From Pyrinomonadaceae bacterium (GTDB lineage: Bacteria; Acidobacteriota; Blastocatellia; Pyrinomonadales; Pyrinomonadaceae): DNA of 64,000 nt. Location of the stretch: positions 372,001 to 436,000 of the forward strand of contig JACMJZ010000012.1 in assembly GCA_014380365.1 (NCBI GenBank), written 5' to 3'. The position numbers and the translations under genes were made by a program. The notes below the pieces were generated by a model, which saw only the letters and a program-made list of their open reading frames with translations, did no database searches and was not told where the DNA came from. Shown here piece by piece: positions 1 through 8,176 of this stretch (its first letter is position 1; each line of letters opens with the position of its first letter).

Positions 1-547
1 TCGGGCGGCCCTTGAGCCGGCCGACGATGGCGGCCGTCAGTTGCTTCTGCCGCGCGAGCTGCGCCGGCACGGCAGGTGTCGGATGGAAGAACGTCTTCAG
101 CCTCTGGCATTTGCTCGCCGCGCGGTTGGGCACGAGGACGGGCGGGAGCAGTTCCGGCACCTCCGGCTTCAGCGAACCCGGGTTCCCGTCGGGCGTCGCG
201 ATGGCGTGGAAATGGAAGATCGAGACCTGCACCCAGAAGTTCGACTGCTGCGCGCTGTCCACCAGGTCTTCGAGGTTTTTCAGGAAGGCTGGGTTGACGA
301 CGATCTGCGAGGGCGTGGTCGGAGTCTTCGCGAAGAGCGGGATGGCGCGGTTCGCCGGCAGGCCCTCCTTCCGCGAGTGCCTGAAGCAGATCACGCGGAC
401 GAGGTTGATTTTTCCAAGCTTTAATTCTTGGCGGATGGTCTTGAAGAAGTCGAGGCCGGCGGCGTTCTGGCGCCGCCCGAGCAACTTGTCAAAGCAAAGG
501 TTGTAGGCCCCGTAGCCCACCAGCCGTCGGGGAAGAGGTTCTGCCAT
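1..547 (-). CDS. Hypothetical protein, 3' end cut by the window edge
   Basis: An open frame reads leftward from an ATG at 545-547 to the window edge with no stop, giving about 182 residues. The start is preceded by a strong AAGGAGAT ribosome-binding site. The visible part has no signal peptide or membrane segment. Stretches such as NLVRVICFRHS and FWVQVSIFHFHAI look like alternating strands and helices of a TIM-barrel protein, and a glycosidase-like fold is possible, but I do not recognise the family with certainty. The stretch is visibly richer in G+C than its neighbours, which may mean transfer. Function unknown. Confidence 0.7.
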   Translation of the reverse strand, partial: MAEPLPRRLVGYGAYNLCFDKLLGRRQNAAGLDFFKTIRQELKLGKINLVRVICFRHSRKEGLPANRAIPLFAKTPTTPSQIVVNPAFLKNLEDLVDSAQQSNFWVQVSIFHFHAIATPDGNPGSLKPEVPELLPPVLVPNRAASKCQRLKTFFHPTPAVPAQLARQKQLTAAIVGRLKGRP

Positions 548-817
548 TTGGTTATCTCCTTCTGAGTAAGGGGTCGGCCTTCTGAAAATCTTGCGAAGCC
601 GACGGGTTGAGATCGTAGCCCAGCGGGCCGCGCCTTAGAAAAGACCCGACCGGGGACGCGCCGATGGGTTCAAACTCCAAGATCCAAGGGCCCGCCAGAG
701 CAATTCAACTAAACAACTAAACAGTATACGGCGGATCTGAGGCTTGGTACGAATTTGGCAGGATTATCCAAAGCCGTACTTGCACGCAGGCATTGCGGAT
801 GATATTCATCGCTGGCA

Positions 818-1717
818 ATGTCAGTGCTGCTTTTCTTTATTGATGGCCTGGGAATTGGGACGCGTGGCCCGCAGAACTCCCTCGATGGCCTTGAAGGCGC
901 GGAACCGCTGGCGATTTTTCAAGGTGAGGAACCGGCGACGATTTACGACGGAATTGTTGTTCCCACTGACGCATGCCTCGGAGTTGAAGGCCGGCCGCAG
1001 AGCGCGTCCGGACAAACGACGATCCTCACCGGGGTCAACGTGCCGGCGCGACTCGGTTATCACAAACAAGGCTTTCCCAACAGCGCCATGCTCGAGATAC
1101 TTCGTGAGCAGTCAATCTTCCGGCAACTGGCCAAAGCCGGAATCGAACCAATTACATTTGCGAACACGTACACTCAGAAGTTTTTTGATGAGCGTCCGCG
1201 CTGGGTTTCGGCAACGACGGCGGCACTGGAGGCGGCCGGGGTGCCCTTCCGAAGAGTTGCAGATCTAAAGGCTGGACGCGCTGTCTTCCATGATTTTACG
1301 AATGCGATGCTGATTGAGCGAAACGAGGACGTTGCGCCGCGGACCGCCGAGGAAGCTGCTGTCGTGCTCGCGAGTATTGCGGGGGAAAATCGCTTTACAC
1401 TCTACGAGTATTTCATCACCGATAAGGTCGGGCATTTGCAGGATATGCCTCTGGCTAAAGCTGTTCTGCTCAATCTCGCGAAGTTAGTTCGTGAGGTCTT
1501 GAAACGGATTGATTTGAGTCGCACTTCCGTTATACTGACCAGCGATCACGGCAACATCGAAGATTTATCTACACGCAATCACACGCTGAATAAAGTCCCA
1601 ACCATTATCTGGGGCGCGAATAAAGAAGTCATAGCGAAGCGTATCAGGACTCTCGCAGACATAACACCGGCCATAGTTACAGCATTGACGGAGAATGCTG
1701 CAGCGGCAGAATACTAG
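818..1717 (+). CDS. Alkaline-phosphatase-superfamily metalloenzyme (phosphoglycerate/phosphopento-mutase-like)
   Basis: 299 residues. The N-terminus LLFFIDGLGIG carries the first metal-binding Asp of the superfamily; SGQTT near residue 65 is the likely position of the phosphorylated Ser/Thr; TDKVGH and SDHGNIEDLSTRNHT near the C-terminus supply the remaining Asp/His metal ligands. The SDHGN block is typical of cofactor-independent phosphoglycerate mutases and phosphopentomutases, but the protein is far shorter than a full phosphoglycerate mutase (about 510 residues) and lacks its inserted transferase domain. It is probably a stand-alone metalloenzyme acting on phosphate esters; the substrate cannot be told. 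ATG at 818 chosen because the family motif begins 6 residues later. Confidence 0.8.
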   Translation: MSVLLFFIDGLGIGTRGPQNSLDGLEGAEPLAIFQGEEPATIYDGIVVPTDACLGVEGRPQSASGQTTILTGVNVPARLGYHKQGFPNSAMLEILREQSIFRQLAKAGIEPITFANTYTQKFFDERPRWVSATTAALEAAGVPFRRVADLKAGRAVFHDFTNAMLIERNEDVAPRTAEEAAVVLASIAGENRFTLYEYFITDKVGHLQDMPLAKAVLLNLAKLVREVLKRIDLSRTSVILTSDHGNIEDLSTRNHTLNKVPTIIWGANKEVIAKRIRTLADITPAIVTALTENAAAAEY

Positions 1718-1734
1718 TCCAGTGAGAAGTCGGC

Positions 1735-1796
1735 AGTTCAGAGTTCAGCCTTCAGGCTGCGATTGGCGCCGCAAGCTAAAGCTTGAACTCTAAACT
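1735..1796. repeat. Intergenic inverted repeat
   Basis: Imperfect palindrome with outer arms AGTTCAGAGTTCA and TGAACTCTAAACT around a middle containing two smaller near-palindromes (gccttcaggctg and aagctaaagctt). It lies in the gap between two co-directional genes and resembles the other short palindromes in the window. Confidence 0.6.
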
Positions 1797-1817
1797 ACCT
1801 GACTGCCAACCCGAGAT

Positions 1818-3218
1818 ATGACTACCCAACAAGATCAGCTACCCAACCCAAGACTCACGATCGACAAAAACAATCCACGCGAAGTCTTCGGTTGGAAGAT
1901 GTACGACTGGGCAAACTCCGCCTTTTCCACAACCATCGTCGGCGCGCTTTTCGGTCCTTATCTGACCGAAATTACGCAGCGCGCCGTTGGCGAAAACGGC
2001 GTGGTCCTGAATCTCGGCGCCCTGGGAGCGATTACGTCGAAGTCGTTCTTTCCCACCTGCGTGTCTGTCGCCGTGTTTCTGCAAATATTTCTCCTGCCGA
2101 TTCTCGGAAGCATTGCTGACTATTCAAACCTCAAAAAGCGGATGCTGGCTGTGTTCTGTTATCTCGCAGTTGTCGCCACCTGCTTGATGTTTTTCGTCGA
2201 CGGCAGTCTCTACTGGCTCGGCGGCTTTCTTTTCATTATCGCGAACCTGGGCTTCGGCGCTGCGCTCGTTTTCTACAACGGATTTCTTAACGAGATAACA
2301 ACGGAAGATCAGCGCGACAAAGTATCAAGCAGGGGTTTCGCCTACGGTTATCTGGGCGGTGGGCTCTTGCTCGCACTCAATTTCCTGCTGGTGAAGAGCG
2401 CACCCAGCCTGGGGATGGATCCGTATCTGGCGGTCCGGATTTCCTTCCTCTCGGCAGGAGTTTGGTGGGGAGGCTTTGCCCTGATCGCTTTCGCGAGGCT
2501 GAGAACGCGCGCCGCGGAGAAGTCTCTGCCGCCAGGAAAGAGTTACCTCACGATCGGCTTTTCGGAACTGGGCCGAACGTTTCGAGAGCTCGCCCGACTG
2601 CGGCACACGCTGCGGTATCTCATCGGCTATCTTTTCTTCAACGACGGTATTCAGACTGTCATTAGCATGGCGTCGGTCTTTATGGCGCAGGAACTCTTCA
2701 TCGCGCGGGGTCTTAAAACGGATCAGTCGTTTCTCCTGCTGATCTTTTTGTTGGTTCAGTTCATCGCCATCTTCGGCGCGCTGCTGTTTGAGCGGCTCGC
2801 CTACGCCATCAAGACCAAAAACGCGATTCTGGTTTCACTCGTACTGTGGTCGGGCGTGGTGATCTACTGCTACGCCTTTCTGCGTACGACAAGCGACGCG
2901 TGGTTAATAGGTGTCGTCATCGGGATCGTGCTGGGCGGCTCACAGGCTTTGTCGCGGTCGCTTTTCTCGCGGATGATTCCGGCGGGAAGGGAGGCGTCCT
3001 TCTTTGGTATTTATGAAGTCTCGGAGCGTGGCACCTCATGGCTCGGACCACTCGCCTTTGGGGTCGTCGTAGCCGCTACAGATTCCTACCGGCAGGCGTT
3101 GCTGTCACTAATCGTATTCTTCGTGGGGGGTGCGATTATTCTCTACCTCACTGACACTGACAAGGCTATTCATGAAGCTGGTAACTTGCTGCCGGAAGAA
3201 GCGGCAACGCTGAAGTGA
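1818..3218 (+). CDS. MFS transporter, UMF1 (Atg22-like) family
   Basis: 466 residues with about twelve hydrophobic segments. The N-terminal block GWKMYDWANSAFSTTI is the hallmark of the UMF1 family of major-facilitator permeases, as are GSIADYSNLKKRM after the second helix and GGSQALSRSLFSRMIP in the second half. Bacterial UMF1 proteins are related to the fungal vacuolar effluxer Atg22; their substrates in bacteria are not established. It follows the metalloenzyme by 100 bp on the same strand. The start is the first ATG before the conserved N-terminal motif; no strong ribosome-binding site is visible. Confidence 0.88.
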   Translation: MTTQQDQLPNPRLTIDKNNPREVFGWKMYDWANSAFSTTIVGALFGPYLTEITQRAVGENGVVLNLGALGAITSKSFFPTCVSVAVFLQIFLLPILGSIADYSNLKKRMLAVFCYLAVVATCLMFFVDGSLYWLGGFLFIIANLGFGAALVFYNGFLNEITTEDQRDKVSSRGFAYGYLGGGLLLALNFLLVKSAPSLGMDPYLAVRISFLSAGVWWGGFALIAFARLRTRAAEKSLPPGKSYLTIGFSELGRTFRELARLRHTLRYLIGYLFFNDGIQTVISMASVFMAQELFIARGLKTDQSFLLLIFLLVQFIAIFGALLFERLAYAIKTKNAILVSLVLWSGVVIYCYAFLRTTSDAWLIGVVIGIVLGGSQALSRSLFSRMIPAGREASFFGIYEVSERGTSWLGPLAFGVVVAATDSYRQALLSLIVFFVGGAIILYLTDTDKAIHEAGNLLPEEAATLK

Positions 3219-3221
3219 GTC

Positions 3222-3291
3222 CGACAAACTTCAGTTTGTCGATCTGAGCAGATTCTCCGTCGAAAGACAGACGACAAACTATAGTTTGTCG
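3222..3291. repeat. Pair of short perfect palindromes (CGACAAACT..AGTTTGTCG)
   Basis: Two 20-bp palindromes, CGACAAACTTCAGTTTGTCG at 3222-3241 and CGACAAACTATAGTTTGTCG at 3272-3291, lie between two convergent genes that end at 3218 and 3297. They may act as a two-way terminator; the paired layout is that of a bacterial interspersed mosaic element. Related palindromes with CGCAAACT arms are at 6651-6745. Confidence 0.75.
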
Positions 3292-3296
3292 AACAG

Positions 3297-3608
3297 TTAG
3301 CCGGCGATCTTTCTTTCCTTGCTGTCCGAAGGTTTCTCCAGGCACGCGCGCGAGCAGTAAGTCGATGCTCCAACCTGAGACCCGACTGCACGGTCGGCAG
3401 GCACCCATGTCCCACAGCTGACGCACCTAACCAACTTACTTTCGACGCGCGTCGCGGATCGTCTCGCCGATCCGCCCTGCGCCGACGAATCGACCATCGC
3501 ATTCAGGCTGCCGAGGATCTTTTTCAGGAAGGTGAGGTAAGGACGTACGCGTGAGTAAACGAGTATCAGAAGAAGCGTTAACAGTGCAGCAACGACTAGA
3601 TATTTCAA
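3297..3608 (-). CDS. Small membrane protein with C-terminal zinc ribbon (PP0621-like)
   Basis: About 103 residues from a TTG at 3606-3608, which has GGAG six bases upstream. An N-terminal transmembrane helix (KYLVVAALLTLLLILVYSRV) is followed by a charged linker and a zinc ribbon with Cys pairs in CVSCGTWVP and YCSRAC. This helix-plus-ribbon layout is that of the PP0621 family of unknown function. A longer reading frame opens upstream but overlaps the next gene in another frame, so I prefer the TTG. The stop lies just inside the paired palindromes. Confidence 0.7.
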   Translation of the reverse strand: MKYLVVAALLTLLLILVYSRVRPYLTFLKKILGSLNAMVDSSAQGGSARRSATRVESKLVRCVSCGTWVPADRAVGSQVGASTYCSRACLEKPSDSKERKIAG

Positions 3609-3636
3609 GACTGTCTCCGCTCGAGGCGCGCGCGAA

Positions 3637-3918
3637 CTAAGCGTTATCGTCGCCCGGCTTGGTACCAGCAGGCAAATAGGTGATGTCAACATTGCGGCGG
3701 CGCGGCGCTGGATCGGTCGTGCGGCGGCGCGGCGTTGATTCCCGGTTACGACGGTCCACACTGCCAGCCGGCAAGCCCTTGCCATGCACCGCCTCTTCCA
3801 GGATGCGTGTGATTTCCTGCGAGAGAGTTCGGTGCTCGGCCGCCGCGCGCCGGCGCAAAGACTCCTTCAAATGGTTGGGGACATACGCCCCGATGAAAAC
3901 CCCTTTACGATTCGCCAT
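3637..3918 (-). CDS. Ribbon-helix-helix (Arc/CopG-like) small DNA-binding protein
   Basis: 93 residues. Residues 1-45 (GAYVPNHLKESLRRRAAAEH then RTLSQEITRILEEAV) have the strand-helix-helix pattern of Arc/FitA-type repressors, often antitoxins. The rest is an Arg/Pro-rich basic tail. ATG at 3918 has a GGGAGAG site directly upstream. No toxin gene adjoins it: the next gene is a membrane zinc-ribbon protein. It could be an orphan antitoxin or a simple regulator. Confidence 0.7.
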   Translation of the reverse strand: MANRKGVFIGAYVPNHLKESLRRRAAAEHRTLSQEITRILEEAVHGKGLPAGSVDRRNRESTPRRRTTDPAPRRRNVDITYLPAGTKPGDDNA

Positions 3919-4007
3919 CTCTCCCGAGCCTCGCTTTCAACTATGGTTATAGAGCGTGAAGTCCTGGAATAAGGCTGGCAATATTGCCTAGCGATATGCC
4001 TAACAAA

Positions 4008-4569
4008 GAGAACAGGTCTATAAGCCGAATTCTGTTCTCCGATCTCAGATTTCAAATCTCAAATTTGAGATCCCAAATCTGAGATCTGAAAACTGAGACC
4101 GGAGTGGCGATCATTCATCTAGTCCAACTGTTGCCAGATTGGATCAAGCGATCTACCCGGAGGTCGTATCCCGATGTATCGGGATTCGGGCGGGCAGCCC
4201 TGGTGACGCCTCCCTATTTGATCTTGCACTGCGAGGAGTTTGCCTGGCCGTATATGTCACCACATACGCCGGTGCGCTCTTACTTTAAGCCCCGAAGGGC
4301 CGCACCGTTTCACCCATCACCGCGCGTTCGAATCCCGAATCTCTCAATCCGCGATTCTATTGAGATCTCAAAAGAAATCTCAAGAGCGTGGCTGGTCTGT
4401 TCTCTGTTGCACTTGTCGTCGTCCGATTGCTCGAACGCCCCGCCGTTAGCGGGCTCGCTGCCCTGTAGTGTTCGGACTTTCCTCTCCTGGGTAACTCAAG
4501 TCTGGTATTTCAGATGAATCCGAAAACTGACGATTTGAGATGCCAGCAGCGACCGCCCAACCTGTTCTC
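4008..4569 (-). ncRNA. rnpB: RNase P RNA, enlarged bacterial type A
   Basis: The minus strand carries the universal RNase P signatures: GAGGAAAGTCCGAAC at 4484-4470, then ACAGGGCAGCGAG, GTGCAACAGAGA, GGGTGAAACGGTGCGG, a GTAAGAGCGCACCG arm, and the 3' AGAATTCGGCTTATAGACC at 4033-4015. The ends are set by a perfect P1 helix, GAGAACAGG (4569-4561) with CCTGTTCTC (4016-4008). At 562 nt it exceeds the usual 350-420 nt. The extra length sits in the 5' P3 region, the P12 arm and a 3' arm around 4036-4103 built of GATCTCAAATTTGAGAT-like units. RNase P RNA is the catalytic subunit that trims tRNA 5' leaders. Confidence 0.95.
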
Positions 4570-4651
4570 TCCGCAAGGCTCGGGGAGTATACCAAAGCTA
4601 TGATCAACCCGTACAGCGGGTGAACATTTGAGTAGTGTCTTCAGTGGTGTG

Positions 4652-4740
4652 CCGGGGCATTAGCCCGACTGTAAGGGAGGGCTCCGGAATTTCCCAACCT
4701 TGAATCTGAGCCCTCCCTTACGGTCGGGCTAGTGCCCCGG
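4652..4740. repeat. Dispersed palindrome family F1, copy A
   Basis: Long hairpin with outer arms CCGGGGCATTAGCCCGACTG and CGGTCGGGCTAGTGCCCCGG and inner arms AAGGGAGGGCTC / GAGCCCTCCCTT. It lies between rnpB and the 3' end of the CPBP-like gene. Further copies are at 44017-44098 and 62690-62769, and a half-arm at 5456-5474. Confidence 0.9.
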
Positions 4741-4765
4741 TCCATGCTTTTGTGCCGGTTGGCGT

Positions 4766-5446
4766 TTAGCCGAAATACTTGAAGCCCACACGCAAACTGT
4801 TAAGCCAACCTGGAGAGATGGTCAACGCCATTGTGATAGAGACCGCCGCGTGCGAAATCGCCAGGGCAAATAGATTTGGCTGCCTCTGATATGCGGCAGC
4901 CCAAATGAGGCCTCCGATTAGCGTCACTACTGCGAGGAGCGGATTTGGCAGATGAAGCAAACTGAAAACAACCGCGACGAGGACAAGGCTCTTCGCGCCC
5001 TTCCCCAGCGCGAGCTGGGCGCGCCGGTTAATGAAGCCGTTTAATGCGTATTGCTGAAACAGCGCCCAGAAGGGCAACCAAAGAAAGCGCGGCCTGAAAC
5101 TCCCCGTAAGCAATGCGTGATTCATAAACCAACCTGCGACTGCGATCGAAATCACGGCCAAGGCAGTCGGCAGGAACAGCAAACGACAAGCCGCGAAGAA
5201 ATTGTCAGTGCGAAATCCGAGGTCTCTTAACGATTCGCCTCGCTCGCGATGAGAAAACAACATCAGGCCAACTGCCATCACAATGGGAACAGCGCCGATC
5301 AGTTTGCTTTGTCGCACAAACGCCAGCACCACCCATTCGGCGATCAGGCACGAGGTTGCTATCGAGACAATTTCCCACAACGCCACTGCTCTGGGAGTGC
5401 TCAGCGTATGCGACTCTTCTGGACTCATGGGTTGAGATTCCATCAT
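4766..5446 (-). CDS. CPBP-like multi-pass membrane protein with degenerate protease motif
   Basis: 226 residues with about six to seven membrane helices. The architecture matches CPBP intramembrane proteases: a first motif near residue 133, then FSLLH near 162 and a late membrane His in ISHAAV. In true CPBP proteases motif 1 is EExxxR; here it reads QQYALNG, so both Glu and the Arg are replaced. FxxxH and the last His remain. It is therefore probably a non-proteolytic member of the family. It starts with tandem ATGs after GGAAG and lies 15 bp downstream of the gene at 5462-5950, with which it likely forms an operon. Confidence 0.75.
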   Translation of the reverse strand: MMESQPMSPEESHTLSTPRAVALWEIVSIATSCLIAEWVVLAFVRQSKLIGAVPIVMAVGLMLFSHRERGESLRDLGFRTDNFFAACRLLFLPTALAVISIAVAGWFMNHALLTGSFRPRFLWLPFWALFQQYALNGFINRRAQLALGKGAKSLVLVAVVFSLLHLPNPLLAVVTLIGGLIWAAAYQRQPNLFALAISHAAVSITMALTISPGWLNSLRVGFKYFG

Positions 5447-5455
5447 CTTCCAAGC

Positions 5456-5474
5456 CGTCCCTCACGGTCGGGGT
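5456..5474. repeat. F1 palindrome half-arm overlapping a stop codon
   Basis: The sequence CCGTCCCTCACGGTCGGGG matches one arm of the F1 palindromes. On the minus strand it encodes the last residues and TGA of the 5462-5950 gene. Confidence 0.6.
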
Positions 5475-5950
5475 GCTGCTAGTTTCCCGTTTGGATCAAC
5501 TAAGAACGGAATTGGCTTTCCCAGAAGCTGCAGCGACTTTCGCGTCCCTTTTCCGCTGTCGTGCAAGGCGTAGACTCGCGCTTCGTGCCGACCAGTACTT
5601 AACGCGCTGACTGGAAACATGTAGCCATGCCATTCGTCTTTCGACCAACCTGCGGCGAGAACATCCGGCCGCGACTTGTTGGCGACGTTCTGCGCAATGA
5701 ATTGACCGTCGATGAACAGCTGGACCTCAACGCGATCCCACGGCGCGGCATTGTTGACAGCCCACCCTGAAATGCTCGTTTCAGTGACTTCACCCCAACC
5801 GTGAAAATACGGCGGCAGCACAGTCATGAAAGTGAACACCGCGAGCGCACCCACCAGCAGAGTCTCGGCAATAGACTTACCGACTAGAACGTGGACCAAC
5901 GATGTGGACGGTGTTTTCATTTTCTTATCGGAGCGCGCTAACTTGAGCAT
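5462..5950 (-). CDS. Membrane-anchored protein with extracytoplasmic beta domain
   Basis: 162 residues. A single hydrophobic helix (about residues 32-48, TLLVGALAVFTFMTVLP) precedes a domain rich in predicted strands: ISGWAVNN, VEVQLFIDGQFIAQN, and GRHEARVYAL with an aromatic WSKDEWHGY stretch. This pattern resembles an Ig-like or carbohydrate-binding-like sandwich, but I do not recognise a named family. It is the upstream partner of the CPBP-like protein. The last residues AAPRP and the stop fall in a fragment of the F1 palindrome, so the native C-terminus may have been replaced. ATG at 5950 or the one at 5920 could be the start. Confidence 0.6.
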   Translation of the reverse strand: MLKLARSDKKMKTPSTSLVHVLVGKSIAETLLVGALAVFTFMTVLPPYFHGWGEVTETSISGWAVNNAAPWDRVEVQLFIDGQFIAQNVANKSRPDVLAAGWSKDEWHGYMFPVSALSTGRHEARVYALHDSGKGTRKSLQLLGKPIPFLVDPNGKLAAPRP

Positions 5951-6002
5951 CGCCCGTACAACTGGGCACAGCTAGCCCTGCGGCGCTCTTTGTGTCCGCC
6001 TC

Positions 6003-6242
6003 TCAGTTCCGCTCGTATGCCTTCAGGAACTCGTCTCGCGGGATACCTGCCTGCCCACATATGGCGCGTAAGGTCGAACTTTTTATGCGAGCGTGATTCG
6101 GCATCGTGAGGGGCGTCTGCGTACCATCGGGATTGTCTCTCACCATTGAGACGTGCTCTCGCTCACGAACAATCCGAAAGCCGAGCAGTCCAAGCGCCTT
6201 TACAACTCGATTCTTAGGCGCATCAACAGGAAATTTGGGCAC
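6003..6242 (-). CDS. hicA: HicA-type toxin (mRNA interferase)
   Basis: 79 residues with the HicA fold: ALGLLGFRIVREREHVSMVR contains the conserved GF..R...H strand-turn with the catalytic His, followed by LTMPNHARIKSSTLRAI, the HicA C-terminal helix region. HicA is a double-stranded-RNA-binding-like ribonuclease that cuts mRNA. The GTG start shares one base with the stop of the preceding hicB gene (TAGTG), so the pair is translationally coupled. The antitoxin-first order is the less usual one for hic loci. Confidence 0.88.
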   Translation of the reverse strand: MPKFPVDAPKNRVVKALGLLGFRIVREREHVSMVRDNPDGTQTPLTMPNHARIKSSTLRAICGQAGIPRDEFLKAYERN

Positions 6243-6472
6243 TACGCCGCAACCCCGGTTTCAGCAATAAATGCTTCGAGGGCAGGTGGTTCATCATCGA
6301 AGATGTCTGGGCCAAAGGTCTCAATGTGGAAACCGATAGCAGACTTCACGTCAGCTAGAGCTTCTTCACAACTATCTCCCTCCCCCACAACCACGCCCTT
6401 AAGACCAAGTGGATAAGCCACGTACCCGTCAGAATGTTTTTCGATGATAATTTTTACCTGCCTCAGGTTCAT
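6242..6472 (-). CDS. hicB: HicB-type antitoxin
   Basis: 76 residues from an ATG at 6470-6472 preceded by GGAGGG. An earlier in-frame codon exists but the ribosome-binding site and the family N-terminus (VKIIIEKHSDGYVAYPLG) support this one. It has the HicB partial RNase-H-like fold: strand, DGYVAYP turn, GEGDSCEEALADVKSAIGFHIE helix. No added DNA-binding domain is present. It should neutralise the HicA encoded directly downstream. Confidence 0.88.
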   Translation of the reverse strand: MNLRQVKIIIEKHSDGYVAYPLGLKGVVVGEGDSCEEALADVKSAIGFHIETFGPDIFDDEPPALEAFIAETGVAA

Positions 6473-6650
6473 TCCACCCTCCAATAAACGAATCTTACCA
6501 TTTGGGAGCTGAAACTGGCGCCAACTTCCGCTGCTTCTGATAGCGGCAATATAACTCACCTTTCGCTGATTAACCCAAGTTGTCGTATGGAAGGGCACGA
6601 GCACTTTGGAAGGAATTCGGTTGGACGAAGCTGCGGGAGGTTAGTTGTAA

Positions 6651-6745
6651 CGCAAACTGTTAGTTTGCGGATGGTGTTAGGCTATCACCGCTGGTTGAAA
6701 TGAAAGTAGAAGGTTAATCAAGGAATCGCAAACTAACAGTTTGGG
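6651..6745. repeat. Pair of short palindromes (CGCAAACT..AGTTTGCG)
   Basis: CGCAAACTGTTAGTTTGCG at 6651-6669 and its reverse complement, slightly diverged, at 6727-6745. The pair lies between the hicBA promoter region and the 3' end of the SLBB gene. The arms share AAACT/AGTTT with the pair at 3222-3291. Confidence 0.75.
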
Positions 6746-6753
6746 TAACAAGC

Positions 6754-6783
6754 AAAAAGAGCGGCCTCGAAAAGCCGCTCTTG
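6754..6783 (-). terminator. Rho-independent terminator of the SLBB gene
   Basis: On the minus strand AAGAGCGGC, an 8-base loop and GCCGCTCTT form a 9-bp stem followed by TTTTTGCTT. It begins 24 bp after the stop codon of the SLBB gene. Confidence 0.9.
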
Positions 6784-6806
6784 GTCTAACCCGTTTGAGA
6801 CGTTTA

Positions 6807-7976
6807 TCAGCGATCCCCGGTAACCTGGATTCGATCGCCCTTTTGCAGAACGGGGTCGGGATTTTTCCCATCCTGGATTTTGCGCAGATTGTATTCCTCG
6901 GTCAGCAGTCGTCCATCTGCACCCTGTCTGGAAACGCGAACTTTGAAGCCCGCACCCCTAGTTAACCCCCCGCTCGCCAGAATCGCCTGGGTCAAAGTAA
7001 CCCCGGCGTGGTAAGGCTTCTGCCCCGGTGCGCTGATTTCGCCACCCACGAAGAAGAACTCGGTTGGCTCCGCGGCCATGCCCGACACTTTGATCGAGTC
7101 CCCCGGAAGCACTGGAGTAGACGCAAGATTTGAATCCTTGAGATTGACGATAATTGGCGCGTGACCTTGCCGTGTGATTGTTGCGCGCGCTGCTTCAGGC
7201 ATCATCAGGGCCTCGGCAAGCACCGTGTAAAGCGGGACTGCTTCGCGGCGAAGATTCTTCACTCCTGGCGCGGCGACAAAGCCCGTGATAGTCACTGGAT
7301 GACTGGCATAGTCGCGGACTTTGACCACGACCGCAGGGTTATCCAAAATCTTGATGCGCTGACGCAGGAGTGCGGCAACTTCCGAAGTTGTCATACCGGC
7401 AGCAGCGATAGAGCCACCGGCTAATGGATACTCAAGAATGCCCCCCTCCATCACCGTGAACAGCGTAGACTGCTTGCCCGATTGCCCAGACAACTGAACG
7501 TCCAACACATCGCGTACGCCGATGCGATAAACCTGGCTGGCGGCGGCGGAGACCGGCGCGACGGTGCCGGTGCTGGTGTTCGAGAGCGGAGCGACTGCGT
7601 TGTTGCCTGGCTTCTTAGCCGAATTATCGGAGACGGTCCGCGCGCGGTTAGCCGTGGTATTTGGCGAAGCCTTGTCGGTAGTGCTGGTCGTTCGAATCAG
7701 ATTTGTATTCGGAGGGAAATTGGAAACGGTTTTGGCGTGTGCCTGCAACGTCGGCCCGCCAGCCGCATTGCCGGCCGGTGATGTCTTGGCGTCCTGACCT
7801 GTGACGCGCGCCCGCGTCGCACTCGTGCGATTCGCCTGTGTCTGGTCTGTGGCTGGGGGCTTGGGCGCTGGCTGTTTATTTGCCGCGGCTACCGATTGCA
7901 CCTGACCATACGACGTGCCTGTCAGGATTATTAACGTCAAAGCCAGTACACAGCCGGCGAAAGCTAGGTTCCTCAT
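6807..7976 (-). CDS. Periplasmic polysaccharide-export protein with SLBB domains (Wza-like)
   Basis: 389 residues from the ATG at 7974-7976, which has GAGGA upstream and opens a clean signal peptide (RNLAFAGCVLALTLIILTG..). Residues about 25-150 are a Pro/Ala/Thr-rich low-complexity linker. Next comes a polysaccharide export domain (YRIGVRDVLDVQLSG ... GGILEYPLAGGSI ... SEVAALLRQRI), then two SLBB-like beta-grasp segments (VTITGFVAAPGV, FFFVGGEISAPGQ) and the closing LQKGDRIQVTGDR. Such proteins form outer-membrane or periplasmic channels for exopolysaccharide. No other export gene is adjacent. There is no lipobox, unlike Wza. Confidence 0.85.
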   Translation of the reverse strand: MRNLAFAGCVLALTLIILTGTSYGQVQSVAAANKQPAPKPPATDQTQANRTSATRARVTGQDAKTSPAGNAAGGPTLQAHAKTVSNFPPNTNLIRTTSTTDKASPNTTANRARTVSDNSAKKPGNNAVAPLSNTSTGTVAPVSAAASQVYRIGVRDVLDVQLSGQSGKQSTLFTVMEGGILEYPLAGGSIAAAGMTTSEVAALLRQRIKILDNPAVVVKVRDYASHPVTITGFVAAPGVKNLRREAVPLYTVLAEALMMPEAARATITRQGHAPIIVNLKDSNLASTPVLPGDSIKVSGMAAEPTEFFFVGGEISAPGQKPYHAGVTLTQAILASGGLTRGAGFKVRVSRQGADGRLLTEEYNLRKIQDGKNPDPVLQKGDRIQVTGDR

Positions 7977-8176
7977 AGTCGTCCTCGAATTCCTTCCTTT
8001 TGGGGCTCTTACCAGTCGGCATTCGGCTCGCAGGTTCACGAAACTTCGCGCCATTAGTGATAAACGCCCAAAGGGGTTGGTTTCTTAGAAGTTTCTGGCT
8101 TTTTTTGGTGATGGGGAGGCGGAACGAAGACCCTGAGGGCCCTTGCGCGGGCTGCGGGTGTGGCGTGGTGATAGCG

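Noticed and set aside
3609-3785. Upstream extension of the zinc-ribbon membrane protein
   Set aside because: It overlaps the ribbon-helix-helix gene in another frame and encodes low-complexity Arg-rich sequence before the true membrane helix.
4300-4345. A tRNA gene (gttcgaatcc)
   Set aside because: The T-loop-like string lies in the P12 arm of RNase P RNA; no acceptor stem or anticodon arm is present.
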